DNA from: OLB7 sp966250335
GTDB taxonomy: Bacteria; Bacteroidota; Ignavibacteria; OLB7
Assembly: GCA_966250335.1 (NCBI GenBank)
Contig: CBINGZ010000025.1
Location: 13,801 to 77,800, forward strand
Direction of reading: 5' to 3'
Length of the DNA stretch: 64,000 bases
Shown: positions 17,960 through 26,531 of the stretch, in pieces
Numbering within the stretch: the stretch's first letter is position 1
Layout: each line of letters begins with the position of its first letter
Notes under the pieces: model-generated
Seen by the model: the letters and a program-made list of their open reading frames with translations, nothing else
Database searches by the model: none
What the model was told of the DNA's origin: nothing
Translations under genes and position numbers: made by a program

Positions 17960-18766
17960 ATGTCCGCCAAGGAAAGAATCGACAGTTTCAACGGGATCGA
18001 CGCGAACGACAAGTACTACTGGGGCTACATGTACGGCCTGTCGCGCGAGTTCATCATCTCCTACCTGGAGTCGAAAGGTGTGCCGATCCGCGGCGCCTCG
18101 ATCATCGAGATCGGCTGCGCCGAAGGGGGGAACCTGGTGGCGATGGCCGAGCACGGCGCCAGGGAGCTGGTGGGAACCGATATCGCGCTGGTCCGCCTGG
18201 AGACCGCGGAGAAGATCGCCGACCATCTGAAGATGGATATCACCTACAGCTCGCACGACGTGATCTACGACGATCCGATGCCGGAGTGGATCGGCCGGTA
18301 CGACCTGGCGATGCTCCGCGACGTGATCGAACATCTCGACGACGCCGAGATCGCGCTGCGGAACATCCGGAAGGTGCTGAAGCCGGGAGGGGCGCTCTAC
18401 GTCACCTTCCCCCCCTACTACTCCCCCTACGGCGGACACCAGCAGACACTTGTGAACTGGGCCAGCAAGGTTCCGTTCATGCATCTGCTCCCGGAGCCGA
18501 TCTTCGAGAAGATGATCGCATCGGGACGTGAAGCCGACCAGGTGGAGGTGCGCCGTCTGCGCCGCATCCGGATGACGACCAGCAAGTTCCGCCGCGCCGC
18601 CCGCGCCGCCGGCTACACCATCGCCGACGAGAAGCTCTATTTCATCAGACCGGTCTTCAAGATGAAGTTCGGACTGAACCCGATTTCGGCGAACATCGTG
18701 AAGCCGCTGCCGGTGCTGCGGGATGTCGTGGCGCTGGAGGCGGGGTATATCTTGAAGAATTTGTAA
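17960..18766 (+). CDS. Class I SAM-dependent methyltransferase
   Basis: A 268-residue methyltransferase. Motif I is IIEIGCAEGGNLVAMAEHGA, with GTDIAL as the acidic loop, and the motif II/III region reads RYDLAMLRDVIEHLDDAEIA followed by LKPGGALYVTFPPY. The substrate is unknown. It follows the outer-membrane gene by 33 bp and, with the GT2 gene, may belong to a surface-polysaccharide or lipid modification set. Confidence 0.87.
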   Translation: MSAKERIDSFNGIDANDKYYWGYMYGLSREFIISYLESKGVPIRGASIIEIGCAEGGNLVAMAEHGARELVGTDIALVRLETAEKIADHLKMDITYSSHDVIYDDPMPEWIGRYDLAMLRDVIEHLDDAEIALRNIRKVLKPGGALYVTFPPYYSPYGGHQQTLVNWASKVPFMHLLPEPIFEKMIASGREADQVEVRRLRRIRMTTSKFRRAARAAGYTIADEKLYFIRPVFKMKFGLNPISANIVKPLPVLRDVVALEAGYILKNL

Positions 18767-19206
18767 AGCTGGGTCGATCGAGTGACGCTGGGTTTGCATC
18801 CAGGCGACACAGCGGTTAACGTTTACGGCATGCAGGGCCTTGCGGTAACCTCCATGCCGTAAATTTTTCCGTCATAGCCGACACACGTCATGGATACGTA
18901 TAGAACGGCTTCGTACCGAACAACGCCTCCCACGTTTTTTTTCGCACCGCCCCCTCCACCAGTCGTAGCCCGTATAAATCTCGCCGGGTCTTTCGATCGA
19001 AGCGAAACATACCTGAACTGAGGGAGTTAAGGGTGTAAACCAGATACGGGGACGAGATTGTACGAGATTATGAGAGACGGTGTGTAGTACACTGACTATA
19101 TATATCACAATCAATGGGCGGGAGATAGTCTGCCATCACCACAATGTCAAGACTTTTTACGTACTCATAGTCGGAACCGGCCAGGAGGTCAATACATTCG
19201 ATTCGC
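18767..19206. other. Intergenic, convergent gene ends, no gene seen
   Basis: About 440 bp between the methyltransferase and the exonuclease/UvrC fusion, both ending here. It is less GC-rich than the coding DNA and short frames in it lack family resemblance. The only structure found is the hairpin at 18822-18868. Confidence 0.6.
18822..18868 (+). terminator. Hairpin followed by T tract
   Basis: Perfect 11-bp arms TTTACGGCATG (18822-18832) and CATGCCGTAAA (18853-18863) with a 20-base loop, followed by TTTTT. It sits 56 bp after the methyltransferase stop. The stem is only moderately strong, so a protein-binding palindrome is an alternative reading. Confidence 0.5.
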
Positions 19207-20925
19207 TTATGCCGAATCCCCTTCAAAATTCTCAGGAATCGCCCCATCCCCCTGCCCCAATCTCCGCAGCACGCTCCGCATCAGCGTATCGAGATCATCC
19301 TCCGGCTCCACGTAGACGAACTCGCCGGACTCGCGGTATTTGTAGAGATATCCGGCGATGATACGGATCTCGTGGATCTCCTCGCGGCCTAGTCGCGGCG
19401 GAGTCAGGGCGCCGGTGAAATATGTCCGGCGGAGCGATTCGCGCAGGGTGGCTACGGGGAATCTTCTTCCCACCATTATTCTTTTGACAAGTCTGCCGAA
19501 TTTTATCAGGAATAACTGGCGACGTCCCTCACGGTCGGCGGGGAGAAATATCAGCACATTATTTGCGTTGACCGAATCGGCGATTTTTCCTTTTCGGGTG
19601 AATATTCGCTGAAGTTCCATCAGTCTGTCGCGCAGTTCGGCGGCTTCCTCGAAACGGAGTTCCTCGGCGAGCGCGGTCATTTTCGATTCGAGCATGGAGA
19701 GAATTCCCTGCTCCGAGCCGGAAAGAAACGCCCGCACGCGATCCACTTCGATACGATATTCATCGGAGTTCTGGAGCGACGCGCAGGGGGCGCCGCACCG
19801 CTCGATCTGATGGTAGAAGCAGGGGATCACGGCGGTATCGGGCACCACGGGGTCGTCGCACTGGCGAAGCTTGAAGAGACGGTTGATCGTATCGATCACC
19901 GTCTCCACCGACCCCCTGTCGCGGAACGGGCCGTAGTACTCGGAGCCGTCCGGCTGGATCTCCATCGCAAGGTCGACCTTCGGGTAGCTGTCGGTGACCT
20001 CCAGCCGGAGGAACGCGTGGCGCTTCCAGCGCTTCTGCGCCGTGTTGAACGGCGGCTGGTTCTCCTTGATCAGCCGCGACTCCAGAAGGAGCGCCTGCAG
20101 CTCCGATCCGGTCTCCTCCACCTCGATCCTTCGTACCCTCTTGACGAGCTCGCGGATCTTCGTGGTGTGGTCGGCGCCGGGACGGAAATAGCTCCCGACC
20201 CGCTCCCGCAGATCCTTGGCCTTTCCGATATAGAGTGTCTCCCCCGCCCTGTTGAGCATGGTGTAGACGCCGGGAACGTGGGGGAGCGCCGTGATCGTCG
20301 GCTCCAGCGCCCGGATATGCTTCGGGACCTCCCTGAGCGGCTTGATCGTCCGGTACTGGAAACTGAGGAGATCCTCCAGCGTCTCGCAGCCGTGCTCCTC
20401 CTGCAGCATCTCCAGAAATTCGATCAGGATCTTCGCCGTCGCCTCGGCATCCCCGAGCGCCGTGTGGCGACCGCGGACGACCACGCCGAAATGGGCGGCA
20501 ACGTTGCCGAGCGACCAGCCGCGTTTGTCGGCCAGAAGCCGTCTGGCGAGTCGGAGGGTACAGATCTTCCGTCCCGGCAGCGCGGGGAGCCCGTGGCGGC
20601 CGAACGAGGCGTCGAGGAAGGAGTAATCGAAGGAGACGTTATGGGCCACGAAGGTGGCGTCGTCGGGGAACCAGTTCCTGATCTCCGGGAAGATCTCCCC
20701 TCCCTTCGGCGCCGCCAGGACCATGGCGTTGGAGATGCCGGTCATCTCCTGGATACGGGCGGGAATAAACTGTTCGGGGTTGACCAGGGTGCGGCGTTTG
20801 TCGACGATCTCTCCGTTTCTGACCAGCACGCAGGCGACCTCGGTCACCCGGTTCTTCTCCGGGGAGAGGCCGGTGGTCTCGATGTCGACCACGACGAAGG
20901 CGGTATCGATCAGCGGGATCTGCAT
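19207..20925 (-). CDS. DEDDh exonuclease fused to UvrC-type GIY-YIG nuclease region
   Basis: A 572-residue fusion. Residues 1-170 form a DnaQ-like 3'-5' exonuclease: FVVVDIETTGLSPE (DE), FVAHNVSFDYSFL (D) and HTALGDAEATAKI (HxxxxD). From about residue 220 there is a GIY-YIG nuclease (GVYTMLNRAGETLYIGKAKD, then ESRLIKENQPPFNTAQ), a cysteine-containing region (CFYHQIERCGAPC) and a UVR motif (LRFEEAAELRDRLMELQR). Such fusions, related to Cho/UvrC, occur in several bacterial groups and probably act in nucleotide excision or editing repair. ATG 20925 is chosen over the GTG at 20970 because the latter lies within the hairpin next to the tRNA. Confidence 0.9.
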   Translation of the reverse strand: MQIPLIDTAFVVVDIETTGLSPEKNRVTEVACVLVRNGEIVDKRRTLVNPEQFIPARIQEMTGISNAMVLAAPKGGEIFPEIRNWFPDDATFVAHNVSFDYSFLDASFGRHGLPALPGRKICTLRLARRLLADKRGWSLGNVAAHFGVVVRGRHTALGDAEATAKILIEFLEMLQEEHGCETLEDLLSFQYRTIKPLREVPKHIRALEPTITALPHVPGVYTMLNRAGETLYIGKAKDLRERVGSYFRPGADHTTKIRELVKRVRRIEVEETGSELQALLLESRLIKENQPPFNTAQKRWKRHAFLRLEVTDSYPKVDLAMEIQPDGSEYYGPFRDRGSVETVIDTINRLFKLRQCDDPVVPDTAVIPCFYHQIERCGAPCASLQNSDEYRIEVDRVRAFLSGSEQGILSMLESKMTALAEELRFEEAAELRDRLMELQRIFTRKGKIADSVNANNVLIFLPADREGRRQLFLIKFGRLVKRIMVGRRFPVATLRESLRRTYFTGALTPPRLGREEIHEIRIIAGYLYKYRESGEFVYVEPEDDLDTLMRSVLRRLGQGDGAIPENFEGDSA

Positions 20926-20940
20926 CTGAGTAGAAACGAC

Positions 20941-20968
20941 GGAGTCCCGCCGAATCGACGGGACTCCC
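20941..20968 (-). terminator. Strong hairpin after tRNA-Pro
   Basis: GGAGTCCCG at 20941-20949 pairs perfectly with CGGGACTCC at 20959-20967 (loop of nine). It lies 6 bp beyond the tRNA 3' end on the minus strand. No clear T tract follows, so it could be a processing or pausing hairpin rather than a classical terminator. Confidence 0.45.
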
Positions 20969-20973
20969 ACATG

Positions 20974-21047
<74 letters not shown>

Positions 21048-21074
21048 AGAACTGTTCAGTTGTGTTGTCGACCG

Positions 21075-21506
21075 TCAGGTAAGGCTCGTATCGGGATCGA
21101 GCCGGCGGAGTAGTTCGACGAGTCTTGCACGGATTTCCTTCAGATCCCTGCTGAGATCGGGGGGGGATTCGTTCCCCGGCGCCACCGCCGGGCCTGCGCC
21201 CCCTCCGCCGACCGGGATCGGCTCCCTCCCCTCCAGGATCGCGGCGACACCATGCTCCAGATTCACCGACCCGAGCACCTGCCGCGCCCCTTCAATCGTA
21301 TATCGATCTTCCCGCGTCAGTTTCTTGATCAGTTTGATGATCTCGATATCCTTGTCGGTATAGACCCGATTCCCCGCTCTGTTCTTCTGCGGACGAAGCT
21401 GTTCGAACTCCGTCTCCCAGTACCGAAGGACATACTGTTCCAGACCCACCATCCGGCTCACCTCGCTGATCGAGTAGTAGAGCTTCTTGATCTGCAAGTC
21501 CTTCAT
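21075..21506 (-). CDS. MerR-family transcriptional regulator
   Basis: A 143-residue protein with an N-terminal winged helix-turn-helix: YYSISEVSRMVGLEQYVLRY, then WETEFEQLRPQKNRAGNRVY and a KDIEIIKLIKKL helix. The effector part is short, ending in a glycine/proline-rich linker and a helix, with no conserved cysteine cluster, so it is not a metal sensor of the MerR/CueR type. It resembles the short MerR regulators common next to tRNA or ihf genes. It reads toward tRNA-Pro. Confidence 0.88.
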   Translation of the reverse strand: MKDLQIKKLYYSISEVSRMVGLEQYVLRYWETEFEQLRPQKNRAGNRVYTDKDIEIIKLIKKLTREDRYTIEGARQVLGSVNLEHGVAAILEGREPIPVGGGGAGPAVAPGNESPPDLSRDLKEIRARLVELLRRLDPDTSLT

Positions 21507-21982
21507 GGTTCAGCACGGTATACTGAAAGAATGTCGCGCAACATACGGAAACCGGGTCGGGAGTGCAAGGCGCATATCCCCTTCGCCGTGTGCTGCTTCG
21601 TAACAGAATTCGCGAAACGGGGCATATCCGCCCCTATTTCACCGCCCGGACGACGACGGAACTGCACGGCAAGAGCCGCGTCAAGCGACTTGCGCGTGAC
21701 GGTCGGTATGCCGAGACGCTCGGTATGCATCGGAATACTTTGTGCTTACGGTGGCAGCCTGTAGTTCCGCCGGCTGCGTCGCGGCTCCTCTACCTGTACT
21801 CCCGCACGCAGCCGCCGCTTGCGTCTCCTCGGCAGTCGAATGATGCGACAATATAGGGCTTCATCGGCTCTGCCGACAGGGAGGTGTAAAAAATGATCAT
21901 AAGAGCTCCCGTAGATCCAGACCGGCCCGCGGCTTCGATCGAAGCATATCCCTCTGCGCGATTCTTTTACGTAGCTTTGGCC
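21507..21982. other. Divergent intergenic region, no gene seen
   Basis: About 475 bp between the MerR gene (minus) and the DUF2071 gene (plus). Frames here are short and lack family features. A direct repeat CGGTATGC occurs twice within about 25 bases near 21700-21725. It likely holds two divergent promoters, but none can be placed with confidence. Confidence 0.5.
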
Positions 21983-22714
21983 ATGTCCGACTCTACCGTA
22001 TTCCTCACTGCCGAGTGGCGGTTTCTGGCGATGCTCAACTACGTCGTCGACAGCAACCTGCTGCTCCCCTACGTGCCGGCCGGAACGGAGCTGGATATCC
22101 ATGACGGGCACGCCTTCGTCACTCTGGTCGGCTTCCTCTTTCTCGACACCAGGATCAGAGGAGTGCCGATCCCGTTCCATCAGGACTTCGAGGAGGTCAA
22201 CCTCCGGTTCTACGTCCGCCGGACGGTCGACGACGAGACGCGGCACGGTGTGGTCTTCATCAAGGAGATCGTGCCGAAGCCGGCGATCGCCGCGGTGGCA
22301 AGGATGATCTACAACGAACGCTACGTCTCGATGCCGATGATGAGCAAGATCGATCGCAACGGGATGGATCTGCGTGACGGAGGCTCGGTCGAGTACGGGT
22401 GGCGACGCGGCGGAACCTGGAACAGATTGAAGGCAACCACCGAAGGCCCCCTGGTGACGGTGGAACCGGGCTCGCACGAGGAGTTCATCACCGAGCATTA
22501 CTGGGGATATTCGGCGCAGCGGGATGGAGGGACGGTGGAATATCGGGTCGAACATCCGCGCTGGAGAATCAGGCGCGCGGCCTCGGCGTCGATCGATTTC
22601 GATGTGAAGGAACTCTACGGCGAGGAGTTCACCCCCCCGATGAGCAATCCCCCCTTCTCCGCCTTCGTCGCCGAGGGCTCACCGGTCGTCGTTCACAGAG
22701 GCGTGAAGATATGA
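21983..22714 (+). CDS. DUF2071 (YqjF-like) protein
   Basis: A 243-residue protein starting MSDSTVFLTAEWRFLAMLNY, followed by LLPYVPAGTELDIHDGHAFV and TRIRGVPIPFHQDFEEVNLR. This is the acetoacetate-decarboxylase-like fold of DUF2071/YqjF. The C-terminus has SNPPFSAFVAEGSPVVVHRG. The function is unknown. ATG 21983 matches the family start; an upstream ATG at 21893 adds unlikely sequence. The stop overlaps the next gene by 4 bp, and in many bacteria DUF2071 and DCC genes are neighbours. Confidence 0.87.
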   Translation: MSDSTVFLTAEWRFLAMLNYVVDSNLLLPYVPAGTELDIHDGHAFVTLVGFLFLDTRIRGVPIPFHQDFEEVNLRFYVRRTVDDETRHGVVFIKEIVPKPAIAAVARMIYNERYVSMPMMSKIDRNGMDLRDGGSVEYGWRRGGTWNRLKATTEGPLVTVEPGSHEEFITEHYWGYSAQRDGGTVEYRVEHPRWRIRRAASASIDFDVKELYGEEFTPPMSNPPFSAFVAEGSPVVVHRGVKI

Positions 22715-23139
22715 GCCCGACGGCGCACGGCAGCAGCAACGGCATGATCGAGAAGGGAAGGAACTACCTCCTGTTCGACGGCGACTGCGGGATCTGCACC
22801 TGGCTGGCGACCAACGCCGCTCCGGTCGTCGACCGCGCGGGACGATATACCATCACCCCCTACTTCAGCATCCCCGAAGAGGAGCTGAAACGCCACGGGT
22901 TCGACTACGAGAGCTGCACACGGCAGATCTACGTGGTCACCGACCGGGGCCGTGTCCGCGGCGGCGCGTTCGCCCTCAACTCCTTCATGCTCTCCTCCTT
23001 CCCCTGGTCGATCGTCGCCGCGCTCTGTATCGCGCTGCCGCCCCTTCTTCTGCTGGAGATCATCGGCTACAAACTGGTGGCGGTCAACAGAGAGAGGATC
23101 TCCCGCATGTTCGGGCTGAACGCGTGCAGGGTCCGCTGA
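22711..23139 (+). CDS. DCC-family thiol-disulfide oxidoreductase-like protein (DUF393)
   Basis: A 142-residue protein with the diagnostic YLLFDGDCGICTWLA motif of the DCC (DUF393) family, whose CxxC-like pair lies in a thioredoxin-related fold. A C-terminal hydrophobic segment (SIVAALCIALPPLLLLEIIG) may anchor it in the membrane. It is translationally coupled to the DUF2071 gene. The substrate is not known. Confidence 0.87.
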   Translation: MSPTAHGSSNGMIEKGRNYLLFDGDCGICTWLATNAAPVVDRAGRYTITPYFSIPEEELKRHGFDYESCTRQIYVVTDRGRVRGGAFALNSFMLSSFPWSIVAALCIALPPLLLLEIIGYKLVAVNRERISRMFGLNACRVR

Positions 23140-23157
23140 GAGATTTTCCCACCCCGC

Positions 23158-23778
23158 TCAATCCTTCGTGACGGCCCGCCACATATACCAGGCGCCGATG
23201 GTGCGGTAGGGGGCCCAGTTGTTCCCGGCGGCCAGCTCCTCCACGGCGCGGGGGGTCGGCGGTTCCGGCAGACCGTAGGCGAGCTGCACACCGTTCCGCA
23301 CGCCGAGATCTCCCGTGGGAAGCACATCCAGCCGGCCGAGCGAGAAGATGAGGAACATGTGGGCGGTCCAGGTTCCGATCCCCTTGACGGCCGTCAGATC
23401 GGTGATCACACGATCGTCGGGCTGCATGGCGATCGTCGCCAGATCGAGCCTGCGGTCGAGGACATGCCCGGTGAGCGACCGCAGGTAGGAGAGCTTCTGC
23501 GGCGATATCCCCGCCCCGCGAAGGAGCTCGTCCGGCACCGCCGCTATCACCTCCGGAGTGAATTCACCACGTACCGCCTCCGAGAATTTCCTGAGGATGC
23601 TCTCCGCCGCCTTCCCCGTGATCTGCTGGTAGATGATGGAGCGGACAAGCTGCGGGTAATAGTCGTCGTGCGGACGAAAGTCGGGCGCCCTGTGCGCCTT
23701 GACGAGCCCCCGGATCACAGGGTCGCGACGCGAGAGCGTGCGGATTCCTTTCGCGAGATCTTCTTCGAATGTGGACAT
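23158..23778 (-). CDS. DNA-3-methyladenine glycosylase II (AlkA-like)
   Basis: A 206-residue HhH-GPD protein that excises alkylated bases. Visible are the YYPQLVRSIIYQQITGKAAE helix, the helix-hairpin-helix LTAVKGIGTWTAHMFLIF and the catalytic aspartate in DVLPTGDLGVRNGVQ. The ATG at 23778 (MSTFEEDLAKGIR) is preferred to an upstream start at 23811 that would overlap the VWA gene. The short, catalytic-core-only form is common in bacteria. Confidence 0.92.
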   Translation of the reverse strand: MSTFEEDLAKGIRTLSRRDPVIRGLVKAHRAPDFRPHDDYYPQLVRSIIYQQITGKAAESILRKFSEAVRGEFTPEVIAAVPDELLRGAGISPQKLSYLRSLTGHVLDRRLDLATIAMQPDDRVITDLTAVKGIGTWTAHMFLIFSLGRLDVLPTGDLGVRNGVQLAYGLPEPPTPRAVEELAAGNNWAPYRTIGAWYMWRAVTKD

Positions 23779-23807
23779 GAATAAATATCGGGTTTCGATC
23801 CGGCCTC

Positions 23808-25265
23808 TCAACGCCTCGTCAACACTATCGTAACGCGACGGTTGCGCTGGCGGCCGGCCTCGGTGTCGTTGCGGGCGATCGGGACCGATTTTCCGTACCC
23901 CTTGACGGTGATCCGCCGCTCGGCCACCCCGCGCGCCACAAGCGCCGTCCGGATCGCCGCGGCGCGCTGCTCGGAGAGAAGCTGGTTCCGCTCGTCGGTT
24001 CCTTCCGACGACGTGTGCCCCTGCACAAGGATCTCGCGGCGCGGGTACTCCTTCATGTAGTCGGCAAGCGCGTCGAGCGCCGGGTCGGAGGTCGGGAGCA
24101 GGTCGGCCGAATTGTAGGCGAAGTAGATATGATCGACCGGGAGCGTATCGGAGGTGAGGGGGCCGCCGGCACCGCCGCCATACGGAGTCCTCCCCGACTT
24201 CAGCGTGTTGTACTCGATCGTCCCCACGACCGACGACCGGGCGCCGGGGGGGTTCAGGGAGACGCTTGCGATATGTCGTCCGTCGGCATCGATCGGCTTG
24301 TAGCTGATCAGATAGTAGTTCTGCAGACTGCGATAGATATCCTCGAAGATCGCCTTGAAGTCGTCGGCCGATTCGGTCTGGTAGAACTTCCCGCCGCTGT
24401 AGGTGGAGAGGTCGACCAGAACCTGCCTGTTGACGGCGCCGAACGCCACCGTGAATATCGGAATATTGTGCTGTTTGTTGAAGCCCAGGAGCGCGAAGTC
24501 GTCGATGGTGCTGGCGTTGTCCTCACCGTCGGTAAAGAGGATCAGGGCGCGGGGATTCTCCGCCGGGGCGTTCATGATCTGCTCGCCGCCGAGCTTCGCC
24601 GCCGAATACATCGCGGTGTACTCTCCGAATCCCTGGAGTCCCGTGCCGAACTTCTTCACCAGCTCCTCGGTCGAGTTGGTGGCCGGGGAGGCGAGCTTGG
24701 GCTTGCTGTCGAACTTGACGACGGCGATCCTGTCGGTCGGCTTCTTGAGCCTGACGAACCCGACGGCGGCCTGTTCCAGCAGCCCGATGTTCGTCCCCAT
24801 CGTCCCGGAATAGTCGAGCACCAGCGCGATCTCGTTCGGGACGGCGTCGAGTTCGCTGAACTCGCGCACGGAGAAATCGCGGATCGGCTCCGGGAGCCCG
24901 TCGACGCCGACCTGTTCGGTCAGGCCGTTCCAGATGGCGCGGTAGTCTCCCCCTCCCTCGTAATGGGGGGGAGCAAGGTTGGTGATCAGATATCCCTCGG
25001 TATCGTAGACGCGGACGTAGAGGCGGATCGAATCGGGATAATGGTCGGTCACGACCCTCCACGGCTCCACCTTGAGCCGCGAGGGATCGGCGTCGGAGAT
25101 CGATTTGATCCCCTTCATATAGATCTGCCGGGAAGCGGCCGCCGCTTCCGCCTCGGTGCGATCCAGGTCGATGACCGGCCTCACCGATTCATCGAACGAT
25201 TTACAGGAGGCGAGACCGACGGCGAGGGCCACGGTCCCGAGAAGAGCCAGGGTTGATAGTCTCAT
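23808..25265 (-). CDS. Lipoprotein with VWA domain and C-terminal OmpA domain
   Basis: A 485-residue envelope protein. A lipoprotein signal (MRLSTLALLG to VGLASC, cysteine 21) is followed by a beta-rich region, a von Willebrand A domain with the MIDAS start LVLDYSGTMGTN and ILFTDGEDNAST, and a C-terminal OmpA peptidoglycan-binding domain (ILVQGHTSSEGTDERNQLL to QRNRRVTIVL). It should be anchored to the outer membrane and peptidoglycan and bind a protein ligand through the VWA domain. The combination of VWA and OmpA in one lipoprotein is recurrent in this phylum. ATG 25265 is chosen from the signal peptide. Confidence 0.9.
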   Translation of the reverse strand: MRLSTLALLGTVALAVGLASCKSFDESVRPVIDLDRTEAEAAAASRQIYMKGIKSISDADPSRLKVEPWRVVTDHYPDSIRLYVRVYDTEGYLITNLAPPHYEGGGDYRAIWNGLTEQVGVDGLPEPIRDFSVREFSELDAVPNEIALVLDYSGTMGTNIGLLEQAAVGFVRLKKPTDRIAVVKFDSKPKLASPATNSTEELVKKFGTGLQGFGEYTAMYSAAKLGGEQIMNAPAENPRALILFTDGEDNASTIDDFALLGFNKQHNIPIFTVAFGAVNRQVLVDLSTYSGGKFYQTESADDFKAIFEDIYRSLQNYYLISYKPIDADGRHIASVSLNPPGARSSVVGTIEYNTLKSGRTPYGGGAGGPLTSDTLPVDHIYFAYNSADLLPTSDPALDALADYMKEYPRREILVQGHTSSEGTDERNQLLSEQRAAAIRTALVARGVAERRITVKGYGKSVPIARNDTEAGRQRNRRVTIVLTRR

Positions 25266-25552
25266 GCCTGATATATGCGAGTGCGGAAAGAGCATGCCGC
25301 GAACGAATTTAGGAACGATTATCCTAACAATGCGCCGACCGGACAAGGCAATCCACGATCACCGCCGCAACGGATTGTGGCGCGGCCCCTCTGTTACGCC
25401 TTGAATCTCCCGGGAAACGCCCCTTCCGGCCGCGTATCGGGGGAGGTGACGCTCTCTGTCGCGGTTTCTTTTCTTCGCCGTTACGATGAAATGACGTAGC
25501 TTCTACGCTTACCAAACAGACGCATTTTTCGATTGCGCTAGCTCCATGCCGT

Positions 25553-26521
25553 ATGAAAGCCTTCGTTCGTGAGATGGGTGAAGTCAACGAGCACACTATG
25601 CTGTCGGCCGCGCTGGAGGCGCGTCTGGCGAACCTCGAATCGCTGATCGGGGATCTGCATGAATGGATGCGCTCGGAGCAGGTGGCTTCCCTCCCCGGTC
25701 CCTTCCAGCGGCTCTATTCCCATCTGATCTCGAACGATTTCGAACGCCGTTACGCGGCGCAGCTCACCCGTTCCCTCTTTCAGTCGATCGGGGCGGGGGA
25801 TGTGACCGACGAGGAACTGAACGCCGCCGCGTCGCAGGAGATCGACGGCGAGATCGAGAGAATGGAGGAATCGCTCCCCGGAATCGTCCGCCGGAGCTCC
25901 GGCGAGAGGCCGTACGTTCTGGCTCTGGTCGGCCCTTCCGGGGCCGGAAAGACCACCATGATGTACAAGCTCGCCGTCCGGGCCGTTCTCTCCTTCGATC
26001 TGCGGGTCAAGATCATCTCCAGCGACACCTACAAGATAGGTTCGGTGGAAGGGGTCCAGACGATCGCCGATATCCTCCAGGTCCCGTTCGGCATCGCCTT
26101 CGAGGCGGCCGAGGTGTCGTCGCTGATCGGAAGCGCCGAGACCGATCTGGTGATCCTCGACACCGCCGGCCGCTCCGACCGCGCCTCGCGCGAGGAGCTG
26201 TCGGAGTTCATCGCGGCGGCCCGGCCGGACGAGATTCATCTGGTCCTCTCGGCAACGATGAGCCAGCGGGCGATCCAGGAGACGGCGGCGCTCTTCCTGG
26301 GGGAACGGATCAGGTACGTGACCTTCACCAAGCTGGACGAGGCGCCGTCGTTCGGCGGGATGATCTCCTCTCTCAAGTGGATGGGGCTCCCGCTCGGCTA
26401 TCTCTCCAGCGGGACGATGATCCCCGACGATCTTCTCCCCTCGCACGAGGTCCCGATGGGATCATGGGCGATCGACGGGGTTGCGGTGACGACACCGAAC
26501 CTGAACGGCCAGCACGTGTAG
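25553..26521 (+). CDS. FlhF-like SRP-family GTPase
   Basis: A 322-residue protein with an N-terminal helical part (residues 1-115) and an SRP-type GTPase: P-loop ALVGPSGAGKTTMMYKL, KIISSDTYKIGSVEGVQTIA, the G3 element VILDTAGRSDR and the G4 element YVTFTKLDEAPSFGG. SRP GTPases of this length with no M domain match FlhF, which places flagella at the pole; FtsY is excluded by the N-terminus and motif details. No flagellar gene is present in the window, so its role here is uncertain. It is followed after 10 bp by the next gene. Confidence 0.85.
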   Translation: MKAFVREMGEVNEHTMLSAALEARLANLESLIGDLHEWMRSEQVASLPGPFQRLYSHLISNDFERRYAAQLTRSLFQSIGAGDVTDEELNAAASQEIDGEIERMEESLPGIVRRSSGERPYVLALVGPSGAGKTTMMYKLAVRAVLSFDLRVKIISSDTYKIGSVEGVQTIADILQVPFGIAFEAAEVSSLIGSAETDLVILDTAGRSDRASREELSEFIAAARPDEIHLVLSATMSQRAIQETAALFLGERIRYVTFTKLDEAPSFGGMISSLKWMGLPLGYLSSGTMIPDDLLPSHEVPMGSWAIDGVAVTTPNLNGQHV

Positions 26522-26531
26522 CATACATCCG

